This document shows positions 1 through 9,189 of a stretch of DNA of 64,000 bases, piece after piece. Source of the DNA: Chryseobacterium soli (lineage in GTDB: Bacteria > Bacteroidota > Bacteroidia > Flavobacteriales > Weeksellaceae); assembly GCF_000737705.1 (NCBI RefSeq), contig NZ_JPRH01000004.1:372001-436000 (forward strand), in the 5' to 3' direction. The notes under the pieces were generated by a model, which worked only from the letters and a program-made list of their open reading frames with translations, was not told where the DNA came from and searched no databases. A program made the position numbers and the translations under genes. Each line of letters begins with the position of its first letter. Position 1 is the first letter of the stretch.

Positions 1-718
1 TGAACAAATGCAGACCATTGATTTCAGAATCAGTCAATGCAGATTTCTCACCGCTTACAAACTTATCAAACTTGGATTTTGGGCTAATAATGGTTCTTTC
101 AAATGTAGCAATTGCTTTTGTAATGTTTTCTTCCGTTATTTTATCCTGACCGAAAGCTTTCTGGAAATATTCTTTATATCCTTTGATTTTAGCAATTGTT
201 TTCACGGCTAACCGGGAATGGAAGTTCATTTCCACCGGGTTTTCAATCGGTGCCTTTGCCTGCTCTTCCAAACTTGCCGCTCTTCCATCCCAAAAATATT
301 CTTTGGCATATACGACATTAAGGATCGTCGGAGCGTTTCTGGTTCCTAACTGCCTGTCGTGGCCGTATGCGACCCTTCTTCCATCTGCCCAGGCCAATTC
401 CGGATCATGACAGTTGGCACATGAAATCTGTCCGGATTTAGAAAGCCTTGGGTCGAAGAAAAGCATTTTCCCCAACTCCTCTTTCTCCTTTGAATAAGGA
501 TTATTCTTTGGAAATTCCGGTGCTGATAAAGATCCGATATCTTTAAAACCTTCTTTAGCATCATCAAACAAATGCGGCTTGGGCCAGAGATTCTGGTTTC
601 CGCTTCCATAGAGGTCTCTCAGTTCCTGATTCGTATAGCCCTTTTGGGGGCTTTTAAAATCACAGAAAGAATACACCACAAACAAAACTGCCGACAGGGG
701 CAAAATATACTTCATCAT
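1..718 (-). CDS. Di-heme cytochrome c peroxidase, partial (C-terminus outside window)
   Basis: The reading frame runs off the left edge; 239 codons are visible from the ATG at 718 (a second ATG at 715 is possible). The N-terminus is a hydrophobic export segment, followed by the first haem site C100-A-N-C103-H104 in the context GQISCANCHDPELAW, then R-x-A-P-T and W-D-G-R-A motifs typical of the CcpA/MauG family. The second haem domain should lie beyond the window. Family members sit in the periplasm and reduce H2O2 or oxidise a protein partner with electrons from small cytochromes. The gene follows the barrel gene at 722 with 3 bases between them and is the last visible gene of the TonB receptor operon, so it may act on the substrate handled by that system. 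Peroxidase family is clear; the physiological substrate is unknown. Confidence 0.88.
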   Translation of the reverse strand, partial: MMKYILPLSAVLFVVYSFCDFKSPQKGYTNQELRDLYGSGNQNLWPKPHLFDDAKEGFKDIGSLSAPEFPKNNPYSKEKEELGKMLFFDPRLSKSGQISCANCHDPELAWADGRRVAYGHDRQLGTRNAPTILNVVYAKEYFWDGRAASLEEQAKAPIENPVEMNFHSRLAVKTIAKIKGYKEYFQKAFGQDKITEENITKAIATFERTIISPKSKFDKFVSGEKSALTDSEINGLHLF

Positions 719-721
719 CTT

Positions 722-2293
722 TTAATAAAACAGGGATATTCCCGCATTGAAATACAGGTTCGGATTTCCGTTATACTCCGTATTCTGTTCAAACCTTTTG
801 TTCAGCGGAAACAGTGTGGCAAAATTAGTAAATATTTTCAGGGTTGTTTTCGCACTTACTTTCTGATACAACTGAAGTCCCAGCTGCGGTCCCAATTTCG
901 AAGTACTGTCAAACTCATGGTCATTTTTGATTACCTGATCATACAGCAACGTATTAGAAGATGCGGCAGTATATTTCAGGCTCTCACTTACAGGGAAATA
1001 AGACATAGCACCCACCTCAAGATTCACTTTCTGGGTATCTCTGTAAAAGATATCTTTATTAAACTTAATATTCAGATCTAAGCTTTTGACGTATTTATGC
1101 GTAACTCCCAACAGATCTATAGCTGAAAAATCATTATAAACCGCTTCCACAGTCGCCCCAAATTTTATCTTTTGATTGTCTTTCAAAATCATGCTATTCA
1201 CGGAAGATAACTTATCTAAAGTCATTCTGTAATTCTGTCCGAATTCAGCATTGTTGTAATTATCTCCGGTGATGCTTTGAAAATTAACGTTTGACGTAAA
1301 ATCCATTTTGTCTCCTTTATACCAGTAATTGGCATCGGTTTTATAAGTAACAAGACGGTATTTCATCTTTTCCAGACTTTCATCGAAATACGTATAGCCG
1401 CTCGTTCTGCCGTCTCTTTCCCCTGTATTTCCGAAGAGATCCTGCATAGATTTACTATACGTAAAATTGATGTTAAAAAAGTTTTTAGGCGTTTCAAAAC
1501 TATATCCTCCCCCAAAGTTTCTGTCAACGGTTCTGTAACTGTAATCGGTATAAGAAGGGAAATAAATCTGCCTTCCGTACCCGTTTGAAAACCGCACATA
1601 ATATTCAGGGTTGGAAGTTGCATTCATTGTTTCGTTTACCGACAGAATATCATAGGTTTCTGTTTTTCTTCCTAATCCGCCAAAAACCGACAACTGATGT
1701 TTTCCTAAACGATATCCCGCGAATATTTTACCGGAATAATCTGCTGTTTTAATTTCGGGTCTGGGATCAGACTTTCTGTAAGAACTCAGGTTTTTGTAAT
1801 CTACCAGTGCTCCAAGTTCCAAGCCTTTCCATATCTGGTAAGACAATCCTCCTTTCAGGTGGTAGGTTTGGGTTTCCCAGTTAGCTTTTTTGGGAACAAA
1901 CAGATAGTTTGGATTCAGTACAAACTGGTCTTCTGTGCGATCGGTAGTCAAATTATAACCTAAATTCTTCTCCGTTAAAAACTGATAATCAAAGCTTCCC
2001 AAAAGCCTCAATTTTTCTGAAATATTATAAATACCCTGAGTTTTAAACCCAAACTGGCTGGAACTCTCTGCGGTTTGCACTCTTTTCATATTCAGTTCTT
2101 TTACCGTAGCACTAAGTTCTGTTTCTGTAAAGTCTGAAAACTTCTGCTTTGAGAACTGAATGGGGTTATCCCAAACGCTCTCCAGCTGATTATAGTAAAA
2201 TTGATTTCTGGGGATAAAAATGCTGTCATTCAGCTGTGCCGAAGCCCAACCGAATGACAGAAAAGATGCGATATAAAAAGTCTTGAATTTCAT
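722..2293 (-). CDS. DUF6850-type outer membrane beta-barrel protein
   Basis: 523 residues. A signal peptide (about residues 1-19, ending W-A-S-A-Q) is followed by a protein made almost entirely of alternating beta-strand segments rich in Tyr, Phe, Asn and Thr, and it ends in a terminal aromatic pair (S-L-F-Y), as barrel proteins of the outer membrane do. It resembles the DUF6850 family, which often sits beside a DUF4876 lipoprotein and a TonB-dependent receptor in Bacteroidota; that is the arrangement here (7 bases from the DUF4876 gene, 3 bases from the peroxidase gene). Function is unknown; the context suggests a role in the same envelope uptake unit. No plug domain and no catalytic motif were seen. 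Confidence 0.8.
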   Translation of the reverse strand: MKFKTFYIASFLSFGWASAQLNDSIFIPRNQFYYNQLESVWDNPIQFSKQKFSDFTETELSATVKELNMKRVQTAESSSQFGFKTQGIYNISEKLRLLGSFDYQFLTEKNLGYNLTTDRTEDQFVLNPNYLFVPKKANWETQTYHLKGGLSYQIWKGLELGALVDYKNLSSYRKSDPRPEIKTADYSGKIFAGYRLGKHQLSVFGGLGRKTETYDILSVNETMNATSNPEYYVRFSNGYGRQIYFPSYTDYSYRTVDRNFGGGYSFETPKNFFNINFTYSKSMQDLFGNTGERDGRTSGYTYFDESLEKMKYRLVTYKTDANYWYKGDKMDFTSNVNFQSITGDNYNNAEFGQNYRMTLDKLSSVNSMILKDNQKIKFGATVEAVYNDFSAIDLLGVTHKYVKSLDLNIKFNKDIFYRDTQKVNLEVGAMSYFPVSESLKYTAASSNTLLYDQVIKNDHEFDSTSKLGPQLGLQLYQKVSAKTTLKIFTNFATLFPLNKRFEQNTEYNGNPNLYFNAGISLFY

Positions 2294-2300
2294 TAATTAA

Positions 2301-3665
2301 TTATTGTTGGAATCCTCTTGGATTAGCCGTTTGTTTTACAAAATCATTCGCCGAATTATTGGTGTCTTCCAACACTTTTCTCTTAGAACCATTAGGAAGC
2401 GTGATCTCTTCTTTTGTTTTTCGGATCACAGCCTGAGAATTAAATGAAGCATCACAAGCTACAGATGAAGCGTCTATAGAAGCATTCAGCATTTTAGGTC
2501 TTTGAGAATTCGGATTGTAATGTTGTAGTTCTACTCCGTCGATAATAGTACTGTTCGGGATCTGTACGTAGAATTTGGTACTTGAAGTAATCGCCGCAAA
2601 AGAAGGATCTGCATAATTCGGAAGTAGGCTAAATTTATCCGTTCTGAAAATCACAAAACTGTCTCTTCCCAGCGTATCAAAAATAAGGTCATTATTTCCG
2701 TTAGAATATCCCGGTCTTCCCCAGTAGGCAATTTCCATATCTTTCACTGCCGGATTCTGGATATCAAATTTATATACAGGTTCACCAACCGATAGGTTGA
2801 AATTCCCCAGATAGACTTCAAAATCAGAAGTACTTAAGTCAACCGTTAAACCAGGATTTTGAACCGTAATCGGGCTTCCGGTATTGTCTACCAAAGGCGC
2901 TTTATGATTGATTCCTGTCTGTGCAATCACCATACTCTCTCCCGGGAAAATAGGATATTGAGATCCGTTTCCAGGAATCCTGATTACATAATCTGCGTAG
3001 ACATAATCTGTATTGGCGGCACTTCCTAATGTCATTCCTATAGATTTACTCCAGTCATACTGGCCGTTGGCCTGTGAATAGCTATTATTAGTTGCTGTAT
3101 TTACTTTACCGTACAGCTGAGCAATGTATAATCCATCAGCATAGATAACTTCATTGGAATTATTATAAAGTTCTATAAACTGATCCCTGAATCCTGCACC
3201 CTGTATGGCATTAGAACCTGAATAAGAAATCTGTTTGATCAGTAAATCACCAATTCTTGCCCCTTTCAGTTCAATGAAAGTAGTCTGTACGTTGACATTA
3301 ATAGTAGCATTTTCCTGGATTCCATTAAAACTGATTTCAGAAACAGGAGCGCTGTATCCAAATGTTGTATTGAATTCGCTGGCCAGCATTTTTTTAGCCA
3401 CCGTCACTTTATACGTTCCCGGAATTACACTTTCAAAATTAGCAAAACCATTGGCATCACTGGTCTGGGTATACGTATCTCCGGAATTATTATTGGTTAA
3501 AACTACCGTCGCATTTTTAGCATGCAAAGAACCGTAGTTCGAATCATATTTTACTTCTACTCTGAAGCTTGTCGGTTGAAGATTGGCACCGTTTCCTCCA
3601 AAATCATCATCCCTGCAGGAAATCAGCAATAACATGATGGTTAAAAAGCTCAATAGCTGTTTCAT
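2301..3665 (-). CDS. DUF4876-type lipoprotein
   Basis: 454 residues beginning with a lipoprotein signal peptide; the lipobox is L14-I15-S16-C17 followed by R-D-D-D, so the mature protein should be a lipid-anchored envelope protein. Residues about 30-110 look like a carboxypeptidase-regulatory/CNA-B-like beta sandwich (V-x-L-T-N-N-x-S-G-D-T-Y, D-A-N-G-F-A). The rest contains motifs such as Q-F-I-E-L-Y-N-N-S and A-D-G-L-Y-I, reminiscent of lamin-tail-like beta domains. It matches the DUF4876 family, partner of TonB receptors and DUF6850 barrels. The gap to the receptor gene upstream is 23 bases, so the genes are very likely one transcript. It could be a surface lipoprotein that captures substrate for the receptor; this is inference from position. 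Confidence 0.8.
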   Translation of the reverse strand: MKQLLSFLTIMLLLISCRDDDFGGNGANLQPTSFRVEVKYDSNYGSLHAKNATVVLTNNNSGDTYTQTSDANGFANFESVIPGTYKVTVAKKMLASEFNTTFGYSAPVSEISFNGIQENATINVNVQTTFIELKGARIGDLLIKQISYSGSNAIQGAGFRDQFIELYNNSNEVIYADGLYIAQLYGKVNTATNNSYSQANGQYDWSKSIGMTLGSAANTDYVYADYVIRIPGNGSQYPIFPGESMVIAQTGINHKAPLVDNTGSPITVQNPGLTVDLSTSDFEVYLGNFNLSVGEPVYKFDIQNPAVKDMEIAYWGRPGYSNGNNDLIFDTLGRDSFVIFRTDKFSLLPNYADPSFAAITSSTKFYVQIPNSTIIDGVELQHYNPNSQRPKMLNASIDASSVACDASFNSQAVIRKTKEEITLPNGSKRKVLEDTNNSANDFVKQTANPRGFQQ

Positions 3666-3688
3666 AGTCTTTATTTTATAAGTAATTT

Positions 3689-6418
3689 TTAAAATTGATA
3701 TTCTATTTTAGCACCGAATGAAAGGTTTAATAAATCCGTTTTCAAAGATTCAACAGGTCTTCCGCTGGTGTAGGTAATCTGTGTCTGTTTAAGATCCAGG
3801 AAATTGTTGGCATAGAAAGAAAATCTAAATCCGTTCTGGAAATCTTTAGAAATCTTAAGGTTAAAGTTATGAAAGACCTTTCCCAGCTTCTGATTGATTT
3901 CGTCCATATTGGTAGTTTTAATATTGGCGAATTTCGTCGGATCATTGATCTCGTCCTGCGTCAGCATCACTTTTTCCAGGTCTTTATTGATGTAAGCATA
4001 CAATATTCTTGGATTATACTGCAGTTTATCATCAATAATAAAGTGCTGGGTTCTTAATGTGATCACTAAGCCAGCTTTAGGTAAGTGAAAATTTAAAGCG
4101 GCCCCGATATTAAACTGTTTGTATTTAGTTTCATAAGGTTTGTAGACACCATAGATCGCTTCCTGAGTAATCGTTGTAGAAATAAAATAACGATCCGTAT
4201 TCGAATTATTCCTTGTATCTACATAGCCTCCGGTGATATCTAAACTCACGTTCTTCACTGGAAGTTTGTTAAGTCCTACCATCAGCTCAAGCCCTTTATC
4301 TTTGGATTTTAAATTATTAACAATCCTGTTTTGAAGGTAATAATAGTCTTTATATCCTATTATATCATACGTAGGAGTATTGGTGCCGTTGTAATTGATC
4401 TGAAGCTGTGCTGCACCTCTTTTACCAGCAAAATATTCATTCGTAAAACCATCATATAAATTATTATAATAGGCTGTTAATCCTATATTCCCAAAAGGAA
4501 ATTTATAATCCAGCCCTATTTCCGAGCGTATACTTTTGGAGGGTTTTAAATTTTTATTATCGGCATAATCTACGAAAGTCTGCATAATCCCAAGATTATA
4601 ATAACCTGGTAAACGGACATCTGCCAAAACATCATCATAATATCTTCGTCCTGTATAAATCATATTGATTCCCGGAGCCTTTGAGGAGATACCGAAACCT
4701 CCTCTGATCTTGAAATTCTTGTAAATTAAGTAGGAATTAATTCTGGGTTGCAGAACAGAAGCTCCAAACTGATTGTCAAATCGTAGTCCCGCATTCATAT
4801 TGAAGATATAGCTTCCAAACTTTTTGTACATATTATCTTCGGCATATAGAGAATACTGATATTCTGCTCTCACATTTTCTCCAAAATTATAAGGTCTGAA
4901 GGCCTGGCCTCCACCAGAAAACTGAGTTAAGATCGTTTCCGGGCTTCCCAATCTTCCTCTTCCTTTATTGTCGCTGCTTCTCACCGAAGTTCCGATCAGA
5001 ACATTATGAATCCAATTGGTTTTGGTTTTTATATTTTTCTTCAGATCTGCAGAAAAGAACATCGAAATAGGTTTTCCTTCCACTTCCTGAACCTGCGTAT
5101 AGTTGGGCGGAGAGTAGGTCGCAGTGTACACGCCTTCGCTGATACTTGTCCCTACAAGCTTTCCTCCATTATTTAAAATCTGGGATTTAAAAGAATTCTG
5201 GGAAGCTTGTGAATAGTTCGCACTGATATTTAAATTATCAAAAAAAGCATCTTTAAACCTCCAGTTGAATCGGTTGGAGATACGAATATCCTGTTTCTTA
5301 TTTTTGACAATCAGTTTACTTTCATCCTCTTCCTCGAAATTGGCGTTATCGAAATTATTTCCATAATCTACAGACAATGAATTGCTGATTCTTTTATTTT
5401 TGCTGTACACCGTCCACATCAAATTTGTGGCTATCCTTTGGTAATTGTTGAACTTGGTTCTGGGCTCAGAATTTGAGCTCAGATAATTCACATTTACGTT
5501 TATGAAACCTAATCTCTCATTGATCTGAAACCCTTTGTTGATATTATATTCCTGTGTACCATCTCTTAAAGAAAGATAAGCTCTGTACGGAGTTCTTCCA
5601 CTTTTTTGTTGAATCGTTACCAAACCGGAAGTCAGATCACCATATTTTGCGGAAGGAATTCCCTGTACCACTTCTACACTTTCAATGTTATCAACCGGGA
5701 TTTCCCTTAAATCAACACCATAATTCGTATTGGAAAAATAGCCGCTGCCAACTCCAAAACCAATGGTATTAGGAGAGAACACAGCACCCTCATGTTCCAG
5801 ACTTCTGGATATGGGAGAATAGTTTCCTGTGTAGCTCTGCATATTCTCGTTATTGGAAATCGGGATACCGTCTACCACAATGGCAGTACCGAAAGATTTA
5901 TTTCCAAACCCTTCATCCGTTACGCTTGTAGGAAGAATTGAACGGAATACGATAGGTTTAAATTCGTTAAGGTTAAGATTTTGCAGCTTTTGTCCCGGAA
6001 TTTGTTCCAATACTTCGTTCAGTGAAAATGCCTGGATGTTCTTCAGGGCCTCTTCCTTGATCTCGATTTCAGAATAATTCTTCTTTTTAGCGGAAAGAGA
6101 CACTTCATCGATACGGATGGAAGCCACCTTCATCTCAACCGTAATCCGGTTAGCCGGAACGGTGATATAGCTTTTCTTTTCTTCCAACAGCCCCGATCTT
6201 GAGAAAACTAAGGTTTCACTGGTATTATAATTAATCTGAAATACACCTGAATTATCGGTTACCGTCCAGATACCGGTATTCTCAATACCGACCTTGACTC
6301 CCGAAATAGGCTTCTTGTTGTCTGCTGCCACCACAACCCCGGTCAAAGTCTGACCACTGACGGAAAGGATAACAAACTGAAAAGCAAGAAGTAAAACTCT
6401 CTTCTTCAATTTTAACAA
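3689..6418 (-). CDS. TonB-dependent receptor with CarboxypepD_reg-like N-terminal domain
   Basis: 909 residues. Signal peptide (about 1-22), a CarboxypepD_reg-like domain (T-L-T-G-V-V-V onward, about 23-105), a plug domain (about 120-285, with V-D-G-I-P-I-S and I-E-S-V-E-V-V-Q-G-I-P-S-A-K-Y-G-D), then a 22-strand-type barrel ending in F-G-A-K-I-E-Y-Q-F. These transport a ligand across the outer membrane using TonB energy. There is no in-frame ATG near the signal peptide: an in-frame TAA lies four codons upstream of a TTG at 6418, and a second TTG at 6409 is the only other close candidate, so a TTG start is likely. A TAATTTTG box lies only 8 bases before the start. First gene of a four-gene operon with DUF4876, DUF6850 and a di-heme peroxidase. 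The substrate is not evident; iron, haem or another metal complex are reasonable guesses. Confidence 0.93.
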   Translation of the reverse strand: MLKLKKRVLLLAFQFVILSVSGQTLTGVVVAADNKKPISGVKVGIENTGIWTVTDNSGVFQINYNTSETLVFSRSGLLEEKKSYITVPANRITVEMKVASIRIDEVSLSAKKKNYSEIEIKEEALKNIQAFSLNEVLEQIPGQKLQNLNLNEFKPIVFRSILPTSVTDEGFGNKSFGTAIVVDGIPISNNENMQSYTGNYSPISRSLEHEGAVFSPNTIGFGVGSGYFSNTNYGVDLREIPVDNIESVEVVQGIPSAKYGDLTSGLVTIQQKSGRTPYRAYLSLRDGTQEYNINKGFQINERLGFINVNVNYLSSNSEPRTKFNNYQRIATNLMWTVYSKNKRISNSLSVDYGNNFDNANFEEEDESKLIVKNKKQDIRISNRFNWRFKDAFFDNLNISANYSQASQNSFKSQILNNGGKLVGTSISEGVYTATYSPPNYTQVQEVEGKPISMFFSADLKKNIKTKTNWIHNVLIGTSVRSSDNKGRGRLGSPETILTQFSGGGQAFRPYNFGENVRAEYQYSLYAEDNMYKKFGSYIFNMNAGLRFDNQFGASVLQPRINSYLIYKNFKIRGGFGISSKAPGINMIYTGRRYYDDVLADVRLPGYYNLGIMQTFVDYADNKNLKPSKSIRSEIGLDYKFPFGNIGLTAYYNNLYDGFTNEYFAGKRGAAQLQINYNGTNTPTYDIIGYKDYYYLQNRIVNNLKSKDKGLELMVGLNKLPVKNVSLDITGGYVDTRNNSNTDRYFISTTITQEAIYGVYKPYETKYKQFNIGAALNFHLPKAGLVITLRTQHFIIDDKLQYNPRILYAYINKDLEKVMLTQDEINDPTKFANIKTTNMDEINQKLGKVFHNFNLKISKDFQNGFRFSFYANNFLDLKQTQITYTSGRPVESLKTDLLNLSFGAKIEYQF

Positions 6419-6425
6419 TTTTTGG

Positions 6426-6433
6426 CAAAATTA
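6426..6433 (-). promoter_or_regulatory. -7 box of the TonB receptor operon
   Basis: Read on the minus strand this is TAATTTTG, a match to the Bacteroidota TAnnTTTG element. It ends 8 bases before the proposed TTG start at 6418, so the mRNA would have almost no leader. No TTTG at the usual -33 distance was seen. Confidence 0.45.
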
Positions 6434-6637
6434 TTTATAATTTTTCTAAATAAAAATAAGAAATGAAAATTTTTTTGTGATATATCTCATAGAGAAACAG
6501 ATTTCACTGTAAAATGAACTAATATTTTCGTTATATATATGTAAAATTTTCAACACAAATCGAAAAATATTGTGTTTTTATCAAAATATATGCTGCCGAT
6601 GTTTTTTAACATTTCAATAAAAATATTATAATAAATA

Positions 6638-6661
6638 ACCCCAACTCTAATGAATTGGGGT
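6638..6661 (-). terminator. Hairpin after the DUF4476 gene
   Basis: Inverted repeat ACCCCAA/TTGGGGT with a 10-base loop, followed in the minus direction by a T-rich but imperfect tail. It lies in the 281-base gap between the TonB receptor start and the DUF4476 stop; otherwise this gap is AT-rich with no gene. Confidence 0.5.
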
Positions 6662-6699
6662 GTATGATAGTTTAAATAATCCTTTTTTCTTGTTAAAGT

Positions 6700-7554
6700 T
6701 TACGATTGAGTTATAAACTCCATGAGTTCACGCTTGCTGCCATCGAAATCAAAAGCGTCATACACCAGAAAGTATTTGTTTTTATCTGCACATTGACGGT
6801 ATAATAGTTTGGCCATCATCAGTCTGTTTTTATCAAAACTCAAAGATTTCACCAGGTCTCTTATCTGTTGGGATGTAAATGAAGTAGTGTTGGTTTGCTG
6901 TCTGATCATCATAATTTTTCCGTCATCAAACTTTTCATTTTTCTGCAACATCTGGAAAAACTGCATGAAGGTGGTATTATCCATTACATTTCCGGATGGA
7001 TATCCATTTCCCGGCTGATTGCCGTACGGATTATTCCAGATATCATTCCAGTCATTAAAACCATAGGACTGATTTTGCACAGGATAAGAATCTAACAGGT
7101 ATAATCCTTTATCAGTAAAGAAATCCAATACCATTCTGTTATTGTTTCTGAGTCTAAGGGTAGTTTTATAAATCAGATATCCGTTATCATAAACTGAAAT
7201 CGGAATTTTACCTGCCTGCAAATCAAAAAACCGGTATTTCCCGGAGGCATTTGAAATAGCCTGATCATCAACCTCAACGGTAAAAAATCCCTGTTCCGGA
7301 ATTCTTACAAAAACTTCTGCATATCCGTAATTCTGATTCCACTGATAATTTGGATTTTTCTTCGTGTTGCTTTGAGGATTACCTTTATCAGATCTGGAAA
7401 AATCAGAATTATTGTTTCTTCTCTCTGTATTTCCGGAAGTTTGCTTTTCGATGGTGGAAACTTCATTTTTCAAAAGTTCACCTGCTTTTCCTGCTTCCTG
7501 GGCAAATGAATTTATTCCTGCCAAAAGCAGTAAACTCATAAAAATATTCTTCAT
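6700..7554 (-). CDS. DUF4476 domain protein, secreted
   Basis: 284 residues from the ATG at 7554. A longer frame starts at 7581, but the segment M-K-N-I-F-M-S-L-L-L-L-A-G at 7554 is a normal signal peptide (ending F-A-Q), so the shorter start is chosen. Residues about 30-75 are low-complexity, polar and Asn-rich. The middle carries a beta-type domain (F-V-R-I-P-E-Q-G-F-F-T-V-E-V-D-D), and the last about 90 residues form the all-helical DUF4476 domain (F-x-Q-M-L-x-K, Q-I-R-D-L-V-K-S-L-S-F-D, L-L-Y-R-Q-C-A-D). DUF4476 proteins are common exported Bacteroidota proteins of unknown function. The gene is monocistronic between two hairpins. Confidence 0.85.
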   Translation of the reverse strand: MKNIFMSLLLLAGINSFAQEAGKAGELLKNEVSTIEKQTSGNTERRNNNSDFSRSDKGNPQSNTKKNPNYQWNQNYGYAEVFVRIPEQGFFTVEVDDQAISNASGKYRFFDLQAGKIPISVYDNGYLIYKTTLRLRNNNRMVLDFFTDKGLYLLDSYPVQNQSYGFNDWNDIWNNPYGNQPGNGYPSGNVMDNTTFMQFFQMLQKNEKFDDGKIMMIRQQTNTTSFTSQQIRDLVKSLSFDKNRLMMAKLLYRQCADKNKYFLVYDAFDFDGSKRELMEFITQS

Positions 7555-7596
7555 GGTTACATTTATTACGTCAATCTCCATTTCTATGCCAAAAAA

Positions 7597-7625
7597 AAAG
7601 AGAAACCAGCAATTGGTTTCTCTTT
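7597..7625 (-). terminator. Rho-independent terminator of lpd
   Basis: Stem AGAGAAACCA/TGGTTTCTCT with a 5-base loop (7599-7623), followed in the minus direction by a run of about nine T. It lies 37 bases after the lpd stop. Confidence 0.85.
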
Positions 7626-7661
7626 ATCTATATTTCTTGAATTTTTAGTATTCAATACTGA

Positions 7662-9065
7662 TTACATATGGATCGATCTCTTACCTGTCGCATCCAATGC
7701 AGCTTCTTTAATAGCTTCTGCATACGTTGGGTGAGCATGAGAACTTCTTGCAATATCTTCAGCACTTGCACGGAATTCCATCGCGATAACGCCTTCTGCG
7801 ATTAAATCGGCAGCTCTTGCTCCAATGATGTGCATTCCTAATACCTCATCTGTTTTTTCATCCGCAATGATCTTAACCAAACCGTCAACATCCCCGCTTG
7901 CACGGCTTCTTCCTAATGCTCTCATCGGGAAAGAACCTACTTTGTAAGTTACTCCTTCTTCTTTCAACTGCTCTTCGGTTTTACCTACTCCAGCAACTTC
8001 AGGCCAGGTATAAACAACTCCAGGAATTAAGTTATAGTTGATATGTGGTTTCTGACCAGCCAATTGTTCTGCTACCAATACTCCTTCTTCTTCAGCTTTG
8101 TGAGCAAGCATTGCGCCTTTAATCACGTCACCGATAGCATAAATGTTAGCAACATTAGTCTGTAAGTGGTCATTTGTTTTCACTCTTCCTCTTTCATCCA
8201 GTTCAACGCCTGCTTTTTCAAGACCAAGACCGTCTGTGTAAGGTTTTCTTCCTACAGAAACTAAACAGTAATCTCCTTCTACAACTACTTCTTCTCCTTT
8301 TTTATCTTTAGCAGTAACTTTTACAGAATCTCCTTTTCTTTCAACCGCAGAAACCGCCGTAGAAAGCATGAACTTCATTCCCTGCTTTTTCAGTACTTTC
8401 GTCAATTCTTTGCTTAATGCACCGTCCATTCCAGGAATGATCTTGTCCATAAACTCAACAACCGTTACCTGAGCCCCTAATCTTAAATAAACAGAACCTA
8501 ATTCAAGACCTATAACACCACCTCCGATAACTACTAAATGTTTAGGGATTTCTTTAAGGTTTAATGCTTCGGTAGAAGTGATCACTCTTTCTTTATCTAA
8601 AGTGATAAATGGAAGTGAAGACGGCTTGGAACCTGTTGCAATGATCGTATATTTTGATTCGATGGTTTCAGAAGAACCATCTTTTTTCGTTACTTTGATC
8701 TGAGTTGCAGATTCGAAACTTCCAACTCCTTCAAAAACAGTAATCTTGTTTTTGTCCATCAGAAAGTTAATCCCTTTGGTTGTCTGATCTACCACTTCGT
8801 TTTTACGCTCCACCATTCTTGCAATATCTGCCTGCGGCTCATTGATAATGATTCCGTGACCTGCAAAATTGTGTTTTGCATTTTCGAAGTGCTCAGAGCT
8901 GTCCAGAAGTGCTTTTGAAGGAATACATCCTACATTAAGACAAGTTCCCCCCAACGTTGGATATTTTTCAATAATTGCTGTTTTGAAGCCTAATTGCGCA
9001 GCACGAATTGCAGCAACATAACCACCAGGACCAGAACCTATTACGGTAACATCGAATTGACTCAT
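7662..9065 (-). CDS. lpd: Dihydrolipoyl dehydrogenase (E3)
   Basis: 467 residues, the usual length. FAD-binding G-S-G-P-G-G at 10-15, the redox-active disulfide C42-L-N-V-G-C47 followed by I-P-S-K, the NAD-binding V-I-G-G-G-V-I-G near 180, the second FAD motif Y-A-I-G-D-V-I near 310, and the catalytic dyad H445-P-T-Y-A-E450 from the partner subunit. It reoxidises dihydrolipoamide of the pyruvate and 2-oxoglutarate dehydrogenase complexes and of the glycine cleavage system, transferring electrons to NAD+. The gene stands alone with its own promoter (9109-9139) and terminator (7597-7625), as is usual for a shared E3. No missing residue was seen. Confidence 0.97.
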   Translation of the reverse strand: MSQFDVTVIGSGPGGYVAAIRAAQLGFKTAIIEKYPTLGGTCLNVGCIPSKALLDSSEHFENAKHNFAGHGIIINEPQADIARMVERKNEVVDQTTKGINFLMDKNKITVFEGVGSFESATQIKVTKKDGSSETIESKYTIIATGSKPSSLPFITLDKERVITSTEALNLKEIPKHLVVIGGGVIGLELGSVYLRLGAQVTVVEFMDKIIPGMDGALSKELTKVLKKQGMKFMLSTAVSAVERKGDSVKVTAKDKKGEEVVVEGDYCLVSVGRKPYTDGLGLEKAGVELDERGRVKTNDHLQTNVANIYAIGDVIKGAMLAHKAEEEGVLVAEQLAGQKPHINYNLIPGVVYTWPEVAGVGKTEEQLKEEGVTYKVGSFPMRALGRSRASGDVDGLVKIIADEKTDEVLGMHIIGARAADLIAEGVIAMEFRASAEDIARSSHAHPTYAEAIKEAALDATGKRSIHM

Positions 9066-9108
9066 GTTATTTTATGAATTTGTTTATTATTATCTTACTT
9101 AATTCTTA

Positions 9109-9139
9109 CAAATTTACATATAAATTAGCAAGAACCAAA
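9109..9139 (-). promoter_or_regulatory. Promoter of lpd
   Basis: On the minus strand TTTG (9136-9139) is followed by a 19-base spacer and TAAATTTG (9109-9116). This fits the Bacteroidota consensus with no mismatch and leaves a leader of roughly 35-40 bases before the lpd ATG. Confidence 0.75.
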
Positions 9140-9189
9140 GTGAGTTTTATCAATTTTTACCATCGAAAGTTTTAATGTAATCCAATATT

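Noticed and set aside
572..1081. 169-codon plus-strand frame
   Set aside because: Entirely antisense to the peroxidase start and the barrel gene, no signal or domain.
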